DNA of 63,054 nucleotides from Phycisphaerae bacterium (GCA_030448225.1 JAUJNJ010000037.1:1-63054); one strand, 5' to 3'. Numbered from the stretch's first letter, positions 19,391-29,519 are shown. Made by a program: numbers and translations. Notes: generated from the sequence alone by a model not told the origin.

Positions 19391-20746
19391 ATGCCCATGA
19401 CCGCGCCCGTCTCCCGCCGCCGCTTGATGAAGTCGTCCGCCGCGATCGCCGCGGCCGCGGCGTTGCCGCACTGGTTCGCGGCGGAGGTCCTCGCGCAGGC
19501 CCCGCCGGTCAAGCCGCGGAGCGCGAACGATCGGCCGGGGTACGCGCTGATCGGGTGCGGCGGGCGCGGGCGCGTGATCGCGAAGGAGGCGGCGGCGTTC
19601 GGGCAGTTGCTGGCCGTGTGCGACGTCGACGCCGAGCGGCGCGACGGCGCGGCGATCGAGCTCGGCGGCGACCGCGCCGACGACGTCCGTAAGTACTCTG
19701 ACTTCCGCGAGCTGATCGACAAGGAGAAGGACGTCAGCGTCGTCCTCAACGGCACGCCGGACCACTGGCACACGCTGATCAATTTGCGGGCGATGCGCGC
19801 GGGCAAGGACGTCTACTCCGAGAAGCCGCTGACGCTCACGATCGACGAGGGCAAGCGCCTCGTAGCCGCCGTCCGCGAGACGAAGCGCGTGTTGCAGACC
19901 GGGTCGCAGCAGCGGAGCGACCCGCAGTTCCGCCTCGTGTGCGAACTCGTGCGCAACGGGCGGCTCGGCAAGCTCCAGCGCGTGACGACGATCCTGCCCG
20001 CCGGCCGGCGCGAGGGCCCGTTCCCCGAGCAGCCGGTCCCCGAGAAGCTCGACTACGACCTGTGGCTCGGCCAGGCGCCCAAGGCGCCGTACGTGAAGGA
20101 GCGGACGCACACCACGTTCCGCTTCTGGTACGACTACTCCGGCGGCACGATGACCGACTGGGGCGCGCACCACAACGACATCGCCCTGTGGGGCATGGGC
20201 CTCGACCGCGGCGGGCCGACGAGCGTCGAGGGGCGACGCCTCGCCGAGCCGATCCCCGGCGGCTACACCGCCGCCAGCGAGTACGAGGTGAAGTACGAGT
20301 ACGCCAACGGCGTCTCCCATACCTGCCGGACGACGACCGCCGACACGATCTACGGCGCCGAGCAGCGCCCGACGAAGCCGGGCGAGCGGCGCAACGGCGT
20401 GGTCTTCGAGGGCCCCGACGGCTGGATCTACGTCCGCCGCGGGCACGTCGAGGCGAGCGACCCGGCGCTGCTGAAGGAACCGCTGGCCGCGTACGGCGAG
20501 CGCCTGTACGCCAGCAACGACCACATGGGCAACTTCTTCGACTGCGTCCGCACGCGCAACGCGCCGGTCGCCGACGTGGAGATCGGCCACCGCTCGGCGA
20601 GCGTCTGCCACCTCGGCGTGATCGCGACGCGCCTCGGCCGCAAGCTCGCGTGGGACCCGGAGCAGGAGCAGTTCGTCGGCGACGACGAGGCCAACCGGTA
20701 CGTCGCCCGCGAGTTGCGTAAGCCGTGGTCGTACGACGCGGTTTAG
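19391..20746 (+). CDS. Tat-exported Gfo/Idh/MocA-family oxidoreductase
   Basis: 451 residues. The Tat signal (SRRRLMKSSAAIAAAAAL) is followed by ALIGCGGRGRVIA, the Rossmann nucleotide-binding loop. VVLNGTPDHWHTLI and GKDVYSEKPL contain the hallmark EKP lysine of the family. The C-terminal sheet domain includes RFWYDYSGGTMTDWGAHHND, usual for planctomycete secreted members. It predicts NAD(P)-dependent oxidation or reduction of a sugar or cyclitol, folded in the cytoplasm and exported by Tat; the substrate is unknown. Start may be ATG 19391 or ATG 19397. Frame intact. Confidence 0.92.
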   Translation: MPMTAPVSRRRLMKSSAAIAAAAALPHWFAAEVLAQAPPVKPRSANDRPGYALIGCGGRGRVIAKEAAAFGQLLAVCDVDAERRDGAAIELGGDRADDVRKYSDFRELIDKEKDVSVVLNGTPDHWHTLINLRAMRAGKDVYSEKPLTLTIDEGKRLVAAVRETKRVLQTGSQQRSDPQFRLVCELVRNGRLGKLQRVTTILPAGRREGPFPEQPVPEKLDYDLWLGQAPKAPYVKERTHTTFRFWYDYSGGTMTDWGAHHNDIALWGMGLDRGGPTSVEGRRLAEPIPGGYTAASEYEVKYEYANGVSHTCRTTTADTIYGAEQRPTKPGERRNGVVFEGPDGWIYVRRGHVEASDPALLKEPLAAYGERLYASNDHMGNFFDCVRTRNAPVADVEIGHRSASVCHLGVIATRLGRKLAWDPEQEQFVGDDEANRYVARELRKPWSYDAV

Positions 20747-20782
20747 GGTGAGGGTCAACACGGAAGCGCGGGGCACCGCCTT

Positions 20783-20827
20783 CCCCTCTCCCCTGTACTC
20801 CGGGGGGAGAGGGCTGGGGTGAGGGGA
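20783..20827. repeat. Dispersed hairpin repeat, CCTCTCCC...GGGAGAGG type
   Basis: CCCTCTCCCCTGTACTCCGG is followed by GGGGAGAGGGCTGGGGTGAG. A second copy is at 57101-57144. The hairpin lies in a 365-bp gap downstream of the oxidoreductase gene. On the minus strand it translates as LTPALSPRSTGERG, a common spurious peptide. Confidence 0.8.
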
Positions 20828-21111
20828 TCGCGCACTTGACGTGCCGGCGCGAAGGAATCGCCGCCGCGCGAAGCCCCTGACCCGAGCCCTTCCCACGTGT
20901 TCGGAATGACGCGGTACGGGCGGGTAGGGAGAACTCGCAGCGCATCTGGGCGTCGCGCAGCGATGCCCGGGCTCATCGTCCCGCGGGAACCCGAAGGCTC
21001 TCCCGCGGTTTCAGCGGGCAAGAGTTCAGCGGGCAAGAATTGAGAGGTGTTACGCCGGGGTCGGGACGACGACGGCCGCAGGTTCGGTGCGCTGACGCGC
21101 GAGGCAGCCGA

Positions 21112-21384
21112 TCATCCCGCGCCATGCGGCGACGGCGACGTCTGTCGCCGCGAGGGGCCGCCGAGGGCGTGCAGGAGTTGGGGCAGGTGGCACTGGCCGG
21201 CGAGGAAGCGGATCTCGGATGCGCCCGCCTCGTGGAACATCACGCCGCGCGTCGAGTCCACGTTCATGACGAAGACCTGTCCGCCGCACGCGCTGATGTA
21301 GATCGAGGGCGTGCGCGCGAGGTGCGTCTCGAACGCCGTCATGTCGGAGGTGTCGTAAGACTTCCCGTCGCAGTCGAATCGCAT
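21112..21384 (-). CDS. Small conserved-looking hypothetical protein
   Basis: 90 residues from ATG 21384; GGGAG lies just upstream and supports this start. The sequence opens MRFDCDGKSYDTSDMTAFET, continues SIYISACGGQVFVMNVDSTR, and ends SRRQTSPSPHGAG. The MxFDCxGxSYDT opening recalls a small planctomycete family whose function I do not know. No signal peptide or membrane helix; likely cytoplasmic. Frame intact. Confidence 0.6.
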   Translation of the reverse strand: MRFDCDGKSYDTSDMTAFETHLARTPSIYISACGGQVFVMNVDSTRGVMFHEAGASEIRFLAGQCHLPQLLHALGGPSRRQTSPSPHGAG

Positions 21385-21550
21385 GCCCACTCCCGGACGA
21401 GTTGACGCCCGTCGCTTCCCCCCCCAATCGGTTTGCTTGCCCGGGCGGATGATAACGACCGAAGATGATCCCGCGATGAGCACAACCGATAATTCTTAGT
21501 GCGTGTGACGCGACGGGTGAACCCGGAGGCGTTCGCTTCGGAGGTGGCGC

Positions 21551-21628
21551 GCAGTGCGTCGTGCGTTAGAAGTGGCGAAGACGGCCCCGTCCTCGTCTTC
21601 TTACGCACTACGCACTACGTACTACGCA
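21551..21628. repeat. Inverted repeat with GTGCGTA/ACGCACTACG arm words
   Basis: Left arm GCAGTGCGTCGTGCGTTAGA (21551) and right arm CTTACGCACTACGCACTACG (21599) pair with three or four mismatches; the stem continues inward through AGAAGTGGCGAAGACGG and CCGTCCTCGTCTTCTT. The same arm word builds the outer element next to mnmG at 51.74 kb. It sits 10 bp past the end of the receiver gene. Confidence 0.75.
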
Positions 21629-21637
21629 TTCGAGCCC

Positions 21638-22042
21638 TCACGTCCGGCTCACCCCGGCCCGGGGCGTGTCGGCCCGCCCCCGCAGCCACGCCAGGACGTC
21701 CAGGACCTCGAAGGGTTTCACCAGGAACAGGTCGGGGTGCAGGGCCCGGGCGCGGCGGAGCAGGTCGTAGTCGCCGGCGCCGGTGGCGACGATGACGTCG
21801 ACGTCGATCCGGCGGCGGCGGATGAACCGCAGGATGTCGGTGCCCTCGCCGTCGGGCAGCATCAGGTCGAGCAGCACCGCCCGCGGCCGCCACGCCGCCA
21901 GCAGGTCCGTCGCCTCGCGCACGCCGGTGGCGGCCCGCACGTCGAACCCGGCGTGCTCGAAGAGCATGATCATCGCGTGGCGCGCCGAGTCGTCGTCTTC
22001 CACCAGGAGCAGGCGCGTTCGGGGTTCGAGGGGGTCCGTCAC
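21638..22042 (-). CDS. Stand-alone response-regulator receiver domain
   Basis: 134 residues from GTG 22042. Acidic pocket LLVEDDDSARHA, phospho-acceptor Asp in AVLLDLMLPDGEGTD, the threonine in VIVATGAG and the lysine in LFLVKPFEVLD are all in place. There is no output domain, so it works by protein-protein contact or as a phosphorelay intermediate. No histidine kinase is adjacent. The YVYLD gene diverges from it. Frame intact. Confidence 0.88.
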   Translation of the reverse strand: MTDPLEPRTRLLLVEDDDSARHAMIMLFEHAGFDVRAATGVREATDLLAAWRPRAVLLDLMLPDGEGTDILRFIRRRRIDVDVIVATGAGDYDLLRRARALHPDLFLVKPFEVLDVLAWLRGRADTPRAGVSRT

Positions 22043-22164
22043 GCACGGCCCGCTCGCGAAGCGCGTTCCAGCCGCGCGCGAACGGCCTGCGGTTTCCCGC
22101 CGACCGGTCCCCGCGCCGCCCGGGCGGGTTGACGCGCGGCGGCCGAGCGACGACGCTCGCCGCC

Positions 22165-22980
22165 ATGCGCCCGCTCCGCGATTACGTCTACCTCGACGCC
22201 GAACGCACCCGCTCGCTCGCCGCCCAGCTCGACCTGCCGCCCGCCGCGCGCGACGACGCCGCCGCCGGCCCCCACCCCCGCACCGCCGCCGAGCGCCTGC
22301 TGGCCGAGGTCGAGCCGGCGCTGCTGGCCCGGCCGCGGGCGTTGCAGGTCGACGCGGGGTTCGACTTCGCCCGATGGACGCCCGACACGTTCGCCGACGG
22401 GCAGTTCGTGCGCGCAACCGGCGTGATCCGCATCATCGATTTCAACTGGCTCTCCGCCGCCCTCAGCGGCCTGCCGGCGGTGCTGCGCAAGATGAGCAAG
22501 CTGGAGATGGAGGCGCTGCGCAACAGCGAACAGGGCCGGCGGATGAGCAAGAGCCAGCTCCAGCAGCGCAGCCAGGAGAACCAACTGGCGATCTCGCGGG
22601 TCGAGGAGTTCAAGGCGGGCGAACTGTCGGACGTCGTGCAGGGGCTCTACACGGACCTCGTGCGCGTGAAGCTGCGCCCGAGCCCCGAGCACCCGCAAGC
22701 CGCGCTCATCGGCTCGGCCCACGGCGCCCACTTCTACGACGGCCCGGCCGCCCTGAGCCAGAAGTACGGCCTGGAGATCGACGCCGCCTGGACGGTGCTC
22801 GGGCAGCTCAACGTGCCCAACCCCACGCTCCCGGCCCAGCCGATCCCCACCGGCAACCAGATGGAGGACGCATTCGAGCAGATCGCGCTGCTGATGAACA
22901 ACGCGTTCCGCCTCGCCAACGCCCCGGCGTTCCCCGCCCTGTCGATGACGCCGATCGCGATCTACCGGGAAGGGAAGTAG
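22165..22980 (+). CDS. Hypothetical protein with YVYLDxERTRSL N-terminus (DUF6414-like?)
   Basis: 271 residues from ATG 22165. The opening RPLRDYVYLDAERTRSLAAQ resembles the N-terminus of DUF6414 proteins (Y-L-D followed by a short helix and Ser-Leu). A long charged helix occupies residues ~110-150 (RKMSKLEMEALRNSEQGRRM), followed by a mixed alpha/beta region with GLYTDLVRVKLRP. No catalytic motif or membrane helix is evident. It diverges from the receiver gene. Frame intact. Family assignment is tentative and no function is proposed. Confidence 0.6.
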   Translation: MRPLRDYVYLDAERTRSLAAQLDLPPAARDDAAAGPHPRTAAERLLAEVEPALLARPRALQVDAGFDFARWTPDTFADGQFVRATGVIRIIDFNWLSAALSGLPAVLRKMSKLEMEALRNSEQGRRMSKSQLQQRSQENQLAISRVEEFKAGELSDVVQGLYTDLVRVKLRPSPEHPQAALIGSAHGAHFYDGPAALSQKYGLEIDAAWTVLGQLNVPNPTLPAQPIPTGNQMEDAFEQIALLMNNAFRLANAPAFPALSMTPIAIYREGK

Positions 22981-22990
22981 GGGGGGGGAA

Positions 22991-23093
22991 GCGTCAAGGG
23001 TCAAGGATCAAGATTCACAATCCGCGCAGCCTGTTGCGAAGGTAGTGGGACCTCGGCTGTTGACCCTTGACCCTTGACCCTTGAGTCTTCACC
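22991..23093. repeat. Inverted repeat with GGGTCAA arm word
   Basis: Left GCGTCAAGGGTCAAGGATCA and right GTTGACCCTTGACCCTTGAC form arms of about 30 bp; each arm is three to four tandem 7-bp words. It starts 10 bp after the preceding stop codon and ends 15 bp before the convergent stop at 23109, filling the gap. Confidence 0.8.
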
Positions 23094-23108
23094 CCTGACC
23101 CCTCCGCC

Positions 23109-26100
23109 TCACCTGCCCGTCTCCAGCTCGCCCAGCACGTTCTGCGGGTTCGCCAGTTCCACGGCGCGGATCCGTCCGCGGCCGATGGCGTAGAGCGCGT
23201 CGTCGATGCGCAGGCTCCGGCGGACGCCGCCTGGCTGCTGGGTCTCGCCGAGGAGTTCGAACGCGGCCTCCCCGCGCGAGGGGTCGACGCGCAGCACGAC
23301 GAGCTTCTGGGCGGCCGTCCCGCCGACCGGGTCGACCACGTCGGACACGTTCACCGGGACGGCGAGGATGCGCTCGTCGGCGAAGTAGCTGAACGCGTGG
23401 TGGTCGTGCTCGGCCTCGCTCCCCTGCCACCGGTCGTCGGAGAGCTTGTAGGTATCGACGAGCCTCGCGTCGCCGGCGCCGGAGACGTCGAAGAGCGACG
23501 CTTGCAGCCCGCGGTCCTCGCCCGTGTCGGGGTCGACGTCGCGGCCGAGGCCGATCAGCAGGTCGTCGCCGACCGGGTGGAGGTAGGACGAGAAGCCGGG
23601 GATCTTCAGCTCGCCGGCGACGCGCGGGTTGCGGGCGTCGCTGAGGTCGACGGTGAACAGCGGGTCGACCTGGAGGAACGTGACGAGGTACGCGCGCGGT
23701 CGCCGACGAAGCGGGCCGACCGCAGCCGCTCGCCCAGCGCCAGGTCGGTCACGCTGCCGACGGTCTCGAGGTCGTCGCCGACCTGTTCGAGCACGAACAG
23801 GTTGTTCGTGCTGTCCGGGCCGAAGTTGGTGGTGGTGGCGATGCGGAACGTGTCGGCCTCCTCGTCCATCGAGAACGGGTTGAGGACCGAGCCGGCGACG
23901 CCGCCGGTGGCCTCGAGCGGGACGGCGTCGGCGCCGAGGCCGAACTTGAACACGTTCGTCGTCTCGCCCGACGCGCCCCACTGCACGCTCGTGAGGTACA
24001 GCGCGTCGGCCGACGCGCAGACCGTGCCGCCCCACCCGGCGACCGTGCTGGTGGCGACCGGGCCGCCGGCGTCGTCGCCGACGTTCAGCAGCCGCGAGCG
24101 TGGTGAGGTTCTGGCCGACGTCCGGCGACGCGATCTCGCGCACGTAGGCGTCGCTGCCGCTGACGAGCAGCCCGGCCGTCTCGGCCCCGCCGGCCCCCGT
24201 GGAAGCGCGGTAGCCGGGCAGCAGCGCGTCGAGCGGCATCGCGTCGAGGCGCGGTAGGCGGCCTCGGACTCCGTACACCTCGCCCGACGTGCCCCCGCCG
24301 ATCCCGCCGCCGCCGCGGGGGGACCATGCTCGAGGCGACGTTGATCGGCACGCGGCAGGCCGGTCGGCGGATCGCCGCCGTCGGGCGGGGGCGTGGGCTC
24401 GGTCGGCATCGGATCGGGTGGGCGGGCTCCGGCGTGGGCGTCGGTTGCGGCTCGGGCGTCGGGCCGGGGATCGGCACGGGCGACGGCATCCACGTGTTGT
24501 TGCCGAGCACGACGTAGAGGCGGTCGCCGATGAGCCGCGACCCGCCGTAGCTGCCTTCGGAGAGTCGTCTCCTCGACCTGGCGCGCGGGGCGGCGGGGTC
24601 GGCGACGTCGAGCGTGGTGACGACGACCTCCGGCCGCGGCGGCTCGCCCGGCGGCGGGAGGATGCCGCTGCTGCCGTCGTCGTCGAGGACCAGCCCGTCC
24701 GAGGCCGGGCTGCCGCCCACGGCGTCGCCCCCGATGATGCCGCCGCCGCCGCCCTCGACCGGCACGTCGTCGATCACGATCGGCGGGAGCGGGATCACGT
24801 CGTAGGGGAACGAGCCGGTCAGGCACCGTGACGCGTCCGCCGTGGAGGTAGATGCCCAGGCCCTCGTTGTCGAGCGCGGTGCGGGAGACGACGCATGGCG
24901 CGCCGGCGGGCACGGCCTCGGCGATCACGAGGTCGCCGCCCTGGAGGCTGTAGATGTAGCGGCCGTCGGTCTCGACGAGGTCGGCCTCGTCGACGCCCTG
25001 CTCCTGCGTGTTGGTGTCCGACGACCCGGCTGCCGCCCTCGGTGGGCGTCGGGGCCGGGGTGGGGGTGGGCGCGGAGCCGCCGCCGCCGCTGCTGTTGTC
25101 GGTCGACGGCCGCCCGGCGCGCCCGGCGTGCCGGTGCCCGAACCGCCGCGCGAGCCGGATCGCCGCCGGCGTCGGTGTCGCCGCCGCCGGCGCCCGCCTC
25201 GGCGCGCGCCGACGAAGACCTCCCCGCCGCGGCCGTAGTAGTAGCCCCAGGATTGCGTCGGCTGGTCGAACGCCCAGCCGCCACTGTTTGACGGCGGCGT
25301 CGGTCATCCACTGGCGGAGCTGCGCGTCGTCGCGCTGCCGCACGACGGGGGTGGCGACGTCGTCGTCGGCGACGTCGTCGTTGCGGTCGGACGCGCGGGC
25401 TCGGCGCCGGCCGAGAGCGAGTCGACGGCGGCTCGCGGAAGAGGCGGTCGGCGCCGCGGCCGCCACGCAGCGCGTCGGCCCCGCCGCCGCCGAGGAGCAT
25501 GTCGGCGCCGGTGCCCTCGAGCGCGTCGACGTCGTCGCCGCCGTCGAGGCGGTCGGGCGCCGCGGTCGCCGGCCGGCGCGTCGGGCGCCCCACCCGCCGG
25601 CGAGCACGTCGTTGCCCGCGCCGCCGCGGAGGCGGTCGTCGCCGTCGCCGCCGGCCACGTCGTCGGTGCCCGCGTCGCCGGCGATCACGTCGTCGCCGCC
25701 GCCGCCCTCGATGCGGTCGTCGCCCGCGCCGCCGAGGAACTGCTCGGCCGCGGCCGAGCCGACGAGGTGGTCGTTGCCTCGCCCCGCCGACGACGCACGC
25801 CCGCGGCGGCGGCGGCGTCGCCGAGGCGGACGGTGACGCGGTCGTCGCCGCGGCGGCGGCGTCGACCTCGAGCCGGCCGAGCGACGCCGCGTCGCGCGTG
25901 CCGACCTCCACGCCGTTGACCGTCGCGCGGAGCATCGCCGGGTCCTGCCGACGGCTCGACGACGATCACGTCGTCCGCCGCCACCCGCCGCCGCCCCGGC
26001 CCCACGTCGCCCGCCACGAGCCACACGGCCGCGTCGGTCGCCGCGCTCATCAGGCGCGCCCCTCGAGCCGTTCGAGGACCGCGCGGGCGCGGCGACTCAC

Positions 26101-26158
26101 CGCGTCCGACCCGGCCAGACCTCGCACCCATCCGCGCGTCAGCAGGAGTGTTCGCCAT
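23109..26158 (-). CDS. Secreted RTX-repeat and Beta_propel (PF09826-like) protein, heavily frame-broken
   Basis: A ~1,000-residue gene recovered across about ten frame changes. Near the start, RARAVLERLEGR and then RLMSAATDAAVWLVAGDV rebuild the planctomycete motif LEGRRLMSA across one indel. Next come calcium-binding nonapeptide repeats (FLGGAGDDRIEGGGGDDVIA, RLRGGAGNDVLAGG). Then EQGVDEADLVETDGRYIYSL, the diagnostic opening of the Beta_propel family, and propeller blades (VTTLDVADPAAP, SRLIGDRLYVVLGNN, FLQVDPLFTVDLSDARNP). The clean last ~180 codons end GELETGR. A secreted, calcium-dependent surface protein is likely. A Pro-rich linker encodes GPTPEPQPTPTPEP. ATG 26158 is the best start. 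Confidence 0.82.
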
Positions 26159-26750
26159 ACGGTGCTCGTTCCGATTGGATCATGCCGATCGCGGGGCGCC
26201 GGCGCCCCCGCCGCCACCCCGCCGCCTTGTGGAGCCGGCATTGTACAACGGCGGCCCGTGCGGCCGACAAAATTCTGTCACGCCATGACTGCGGATGGAA
26301 GCTCGGCGTCGACCCACTATTGAGAGAGGGTGCGCGCGGCGTGGAGCGAGGGGCAACGTTCAGCCCACGCGGGGCCCCACCCGCGAAAAGCGTCGTGCTC
26401 CGACAAGCACGGAAGAGAAGTCCGCTGCGTCACTTGCTCGCGCGCGATGTGGTGTAGAGCGTGCTCAGTGTCCTGACCGTTTCCCCGAACCCGTAAGTTC
26501 GTCACGAGCGTCAGCGATAGTTCCCGCTCGTTCGGAAAATGCGGGCTTCCGCCCGCGGCTATCAGGTACTGACCGCGCCATTTCGCCGTCGCCAGCGTCG
26601 GCCCCGTGGTCACCACACCGGGCAGCAGCCCGACCAATCCCCCGCGGTCCCGGTCTCACACCCCACCACCCCTCCACCCCTCCCCCCCACCACCCTCCAC
26701 CCTCCCCTCCTCTACGCCCCACTCCCCACTCCCCACCGTACACTCCCCCC
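26159..26750. other. Gene-free region ending in a polypyrimidine tract
   Basis: The first ~450 bp shows no gene, repeat or promoter I can defend. From about 26617 to 26760 the plus strand is almost pure C/T/A (CACCCCTCC, CCACCCTCCCC, CACTCCCCACTCCCC), with tandem words like those in the inverted repeats, but no purine-rich partner arm. It abuts the lactate dehydrogenase gene. Confidence 0.5.
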
Positions 26751-27707
26751 CTGACCCCCTCCCGCCCCACGAAGATCGCGATCATCGGCGCCGGCAGCGT
26801 CGGCGCGACGATCGCCTACGCGTGCATGATCCGCGGCGTCGGCCAGCAGATCGTGCTGCACGACGTCAGCCGCGCCAAGGTCGAGGCCGAGGTGCTCGAC
26901 CTCAACCACGGCCTGCAGTTCGTCCCGATGGCCACGATCGAGGGGTCGGACGACATCGGCGTCTGCGCCGACGCCGACGTGGTCGTCGTCACCGCCGGCG
27001 CCAAGCAGCGCCCCGGGCAGAGCCGCATGGACCTCGCCGCCGCCAACGTCGGGATCTGCCGGAAGATGATCCCGCCGCTCGTGCGCCTGGCGCCGGCGGC
27101 GGTGCTGCTGCTGGTGACCAACCCGGTCGACGTCGTCACCTACGCGACGCTGAAGATCAGCGGCCTGCCGCGGCAGCGCGTGCTCGGCAGCGGCACGGTG
27201 CTCGACAGCTCGCGCTTCCGCTACCTGATCGCCCAGCGGTGCCGCGTGGCGGTGCAGAACGTGCACGCGTACATCGCCGGCGAGCACGGCGACAGCGAGA
27301 TCCCCTTGTGGAGCAGCGTGCGGATCGGCAACGTCCCGCTCCACGAGTGGGCCGTGCCCGGCCACGGCAAGCTGACCGTGCGCGACCGGACCGAGATCTT
27401 CCAGAACGTGAAGGACGCCGCCCAGCAGATCATCGCCGGCAAGGGCGCGACGAACTACGCGATCGGCCTGGCGACCGCCCGCGTGCTGGAGTCGATCCTG
27501 AAGGACGAGAACCGCATCCTGCCCGTGAGTTCCCTGCTGACGAACTACGCGGACGGCGTCGACGACGTCTGCCTGTCAATCCCCTGCATCGTCGACCGCA
27601 CCGGCGTCGAGACCCCGCTCGACGGCCCGATGAACGACGCCGAGCGCGCCGGCCTGCGCAACAGCGCCGAGACGATCCGCGCCGCGCTGAAGTCACTCGG
27701 GTTCTGA
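26751..27707 (+). CDS. ldh: L-lactate dehydrogenase
   Basis: Interconverts pyruvate and L-lactate with NAD(H), in the cytoplasm. KIAIIGAGSVGATIAYAC is the NAD-binding loop. In AGAKQRPGQSRMDL the residue before the arginine is Gln, as in lactate rather than malate dehydrogenases. VTNPVDVVTY, VLGSGTVLDSSRFR and GEHGDSEIPLWSS (catalytic His) follow. The 318-residue length is normal. There is no ATG or GTG close to the conserved start; CTG 26751 gives MTPSRPTKIAII if used, preceded by a C-rich tract without a Shine-Dalgarno. Either CTG initiation or a hidden indel upstream is possible. Frame intact otherwise. Confidence 0.92.
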   Translation: MTPSRPTKIAIIGAGSVGATIAYACMIRGVGQQIVLHDVSRAKVEAEVLDLNHGLQFVPMATIEGSDDIGVCADADVVVVTAGAKQRPGQSRMDLAAANVGICRKMIPPLVRLAPAAVLLLVTNPVDVVTYATLKISGLPRQRVLGSGTVLDSSRFRYLIAQRCRVAVQNVHAYIAGEHGDSEIPLWSSVRIGNVPLHEWAVPGHGKLTVRDRTEIFQNVKDAAQQIIAGKGATNYAIGLATARVLESILKDENRILPVSSLLTNYADGVDDVCLSIPCIVDRTGVETPLDGPMNDAERAGLRNSAETIRAALKSLGF

Positions 27708-27930
27708 GGGTTCGCGATCGCCCGTCGGAAGGGTGAAGGGCGGAGACGCCGAGAGCGCGGAGAAAGCAGCTAGACCTGGTTAGAAAGCTGGAGCCGCGGG
27801 ACCAGGGTTACCCTACCCGGCGTGGCTGCTTCAGCGGGCAGGTCCGCCCTTGTCCGGTGTCTCGATGAATCGCTACGTGACGGGCGTTGCGCTCGGCGAC
27901 GTCTGTCTCCTCCGACAGGGGCGGAAGATC

Positions 27931-28491
27931 ATGAAGTGGATCCTGGTCGGAGTTGGGGTTGCCATCACGGTCGTGGCGACCGTGCTGCTGATCACGTGCA
28001 TCGTCACCGAGGCCGCGGTTCCATCGGGCGGGCGCCACGTCTTGCTCGACCGGCAGGGCAGCCGGCGGATCGCCGTCACTTTCGACCACGCGGAACGGCA
28101 TCATCGGCCACCCGGGGTTCGACTGAGCATCGGGTACGACTGGCGGAGCCCTCAACGCGGCGGCTATCCGTGGAGCGAGACCGACGACGCGCGGTCCTGG
28201 CTCGGCGGGCAGGTCTGGACGTATCGACTTCGAGAGTACAACCGCGGCGACAGCCCCGCGGACCCGTCGTCGCAGCAACGGACCGTTACCGTGGGGTACC
28301 GCCTGATCCAGGCGGCCTTCCTCGGCGTGGCGGTTCTGCCGCTGCTCTTTGCGGCCGTGCGACGTGCGTTCCTGTACCTCTTCCGCTTGCCGGCTCGCCT
28401 GCTCCGCCTGCGCGCGCCCCGGCGCGTCGGCTTTCCAGTGATCGAAACGGGTGCGGCCGCTCAGGAGCCGAAGGACGCTGGCGGCCCTTGA
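27931..28491 (+). CDS. Hypothetical protein with two membrane helices
   Basis: 186 residues from ATG 27931 (MKWILVGVGVAITVVATVLL), with GGAAG just upstream; starts further upstream add non-hydrophobic residues. After the first helix comes an extracytoplasmic domain of ~100 residues (RHVLLDRQGSRRIAVTFDHA, YDWRSPQRGGYPW), then a second helix (LIQAAFLGVAVLPLLFAAV) and a basic tail. I do not recognise the family. Downstream it converges with the HD-domain gene. Confidence 0.65.
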   Translation: MKWILVGVGVAITVVATVLLITCIVTEAAVPSGGRHVLLDRQGSRRIAVTFDHAERHHRPPGVRLSIGYDWRSPQRGGYPWSETDDARSWLGGQVWTYRLREYNRGDSPADPSSQQRTVTVGYRLIQAAFLGVAVLPLLFAAVRRAFLYLFRLPARLLRLRAPRRVGFPVIETGAAAQEPKDAGGP

Positions 28492-28545
28492 TGTGACGCC
28501 GGTTGTCCTAACTCCGGTCGCACGGCACGAGTGCAAGGTCGCAGG

Positions 28546-29280
28546 CTACGCGACCATGCGCAGGGCGTGGGCGTGGGCGTGGGCGATCTCGACGTCGACG
28601 CGGCAGTCGAGCAGTTCTTCCAGCAGGCGGAACTTCTTGCGGCGGCGGTAGACCTGGCGGGCCTTGAGGCTGTCCGACCGCAGGTAGCAGTGGACCCGCA
28701 GCGCCAGCGGCGCCATGCGGCCGCCGCCGGCGGGGCTGGCGAGCGCGAAGACGAGGCTCTCGAGCGAGCGGCTGTCGAGCCGCGTCGGCGGCACGGAGGA
28801 ACGCGAGCAGGAGCCGCGTCCGCCCCGGGGGCGCCGCCCCGCGGTCCAGCGCCGCGTCGCCGGCCGCCGCCGCCGCGGGCACGCGGCCGCGGTGGTACGT
28901 GGTGAGGTGCACCAGCAGGGCGCCGCTCGGCGGCCGTCAGCGGCAGCGCCGCGTCGGCCAGGATCAGCCAGCGCCCTCGGCGGGATGGTCGGCCTTGCTC
29001 ACGCAGCGGCCGACGTCGTGGACGAGGCACGCGAGGCGGAGCAGGCGGCGGTCGGCGGCGCCGAGGCCGTGGCGGTCGCGGGTCAGGTCGAACAGGTGCG
29101 ACGCGATGCGCGCCACCCGCCGCTCATGGTCGACCCGCTCCAGCTGCCGCGCGACCCACCGGGCCACCGCGGCCTCCTTCGGACCCACCGGCCCGACGTC
29201 GTCCTGATCGGCGGAGTCGGCGGCGGCGGCGGCACCGACGCCGCCGCGTTTGTCGTGATCTCGTAGGGCGAGCGCAGCAT
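28546..29280 (-). CDS. HD-domain protein of the Ppx/GppA C-terminal type, frame-broken
   Basis: Read from ATG 29280 (MLRSPYEITTNAAASV) and then, after a frame change near 29,190, through GPKEAAVARWVARQLERVDH, HERRVARIASHLFDL, and RLACLVHDVGRCVSKADHP. The HD pair and the upstream His match the HD domain at the C-terminus of exopolyphosphatase/guanosine pentaphosphatase proteins. It continues ERRALLVHLTTYHRGRVP and LVFALASPAGGGRMAPLALR, ending RVDVEIAHAHAHALRMVA. It is shorter than full Ppx: there is no N-terminal actin-like phosphatase half. Predicted metal-dependent phosphohydrolase; substrate unknown. Three frame changes. Confidence 0.75.
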
Positions 29281-29519
29281 CGGCGGGCTCCGTGGCGGGA
29301 CGTGTGCAGGCGTCCGGTCCCTCCTAAGGTCGGACCCCGGCCTCAATCGCATTATTAAATCGGCGGCTCCCGCGCCGCCCGCCCGCGCGCGCGGTCGGTC
29401 CGGGAAGAAGCCGCGCCGAGCACGCGCGGCGGCCCCTGCCCGGATTTTCGTCGCGGCGGAAGCGGCGGGACGGCGGCTATGGTGGGACCAGCCACATTTC
29501 ACAGAGTGAGGAGCTTGCC

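Noticed and set aside
20755..21036. 93-codon minus-strand frame containing LTPALSPRSTGERG
   Set aside because: This peptide is the translation of the dispersed CCTCTCCC hairpin repeat; the same happens at 57.1 kb.
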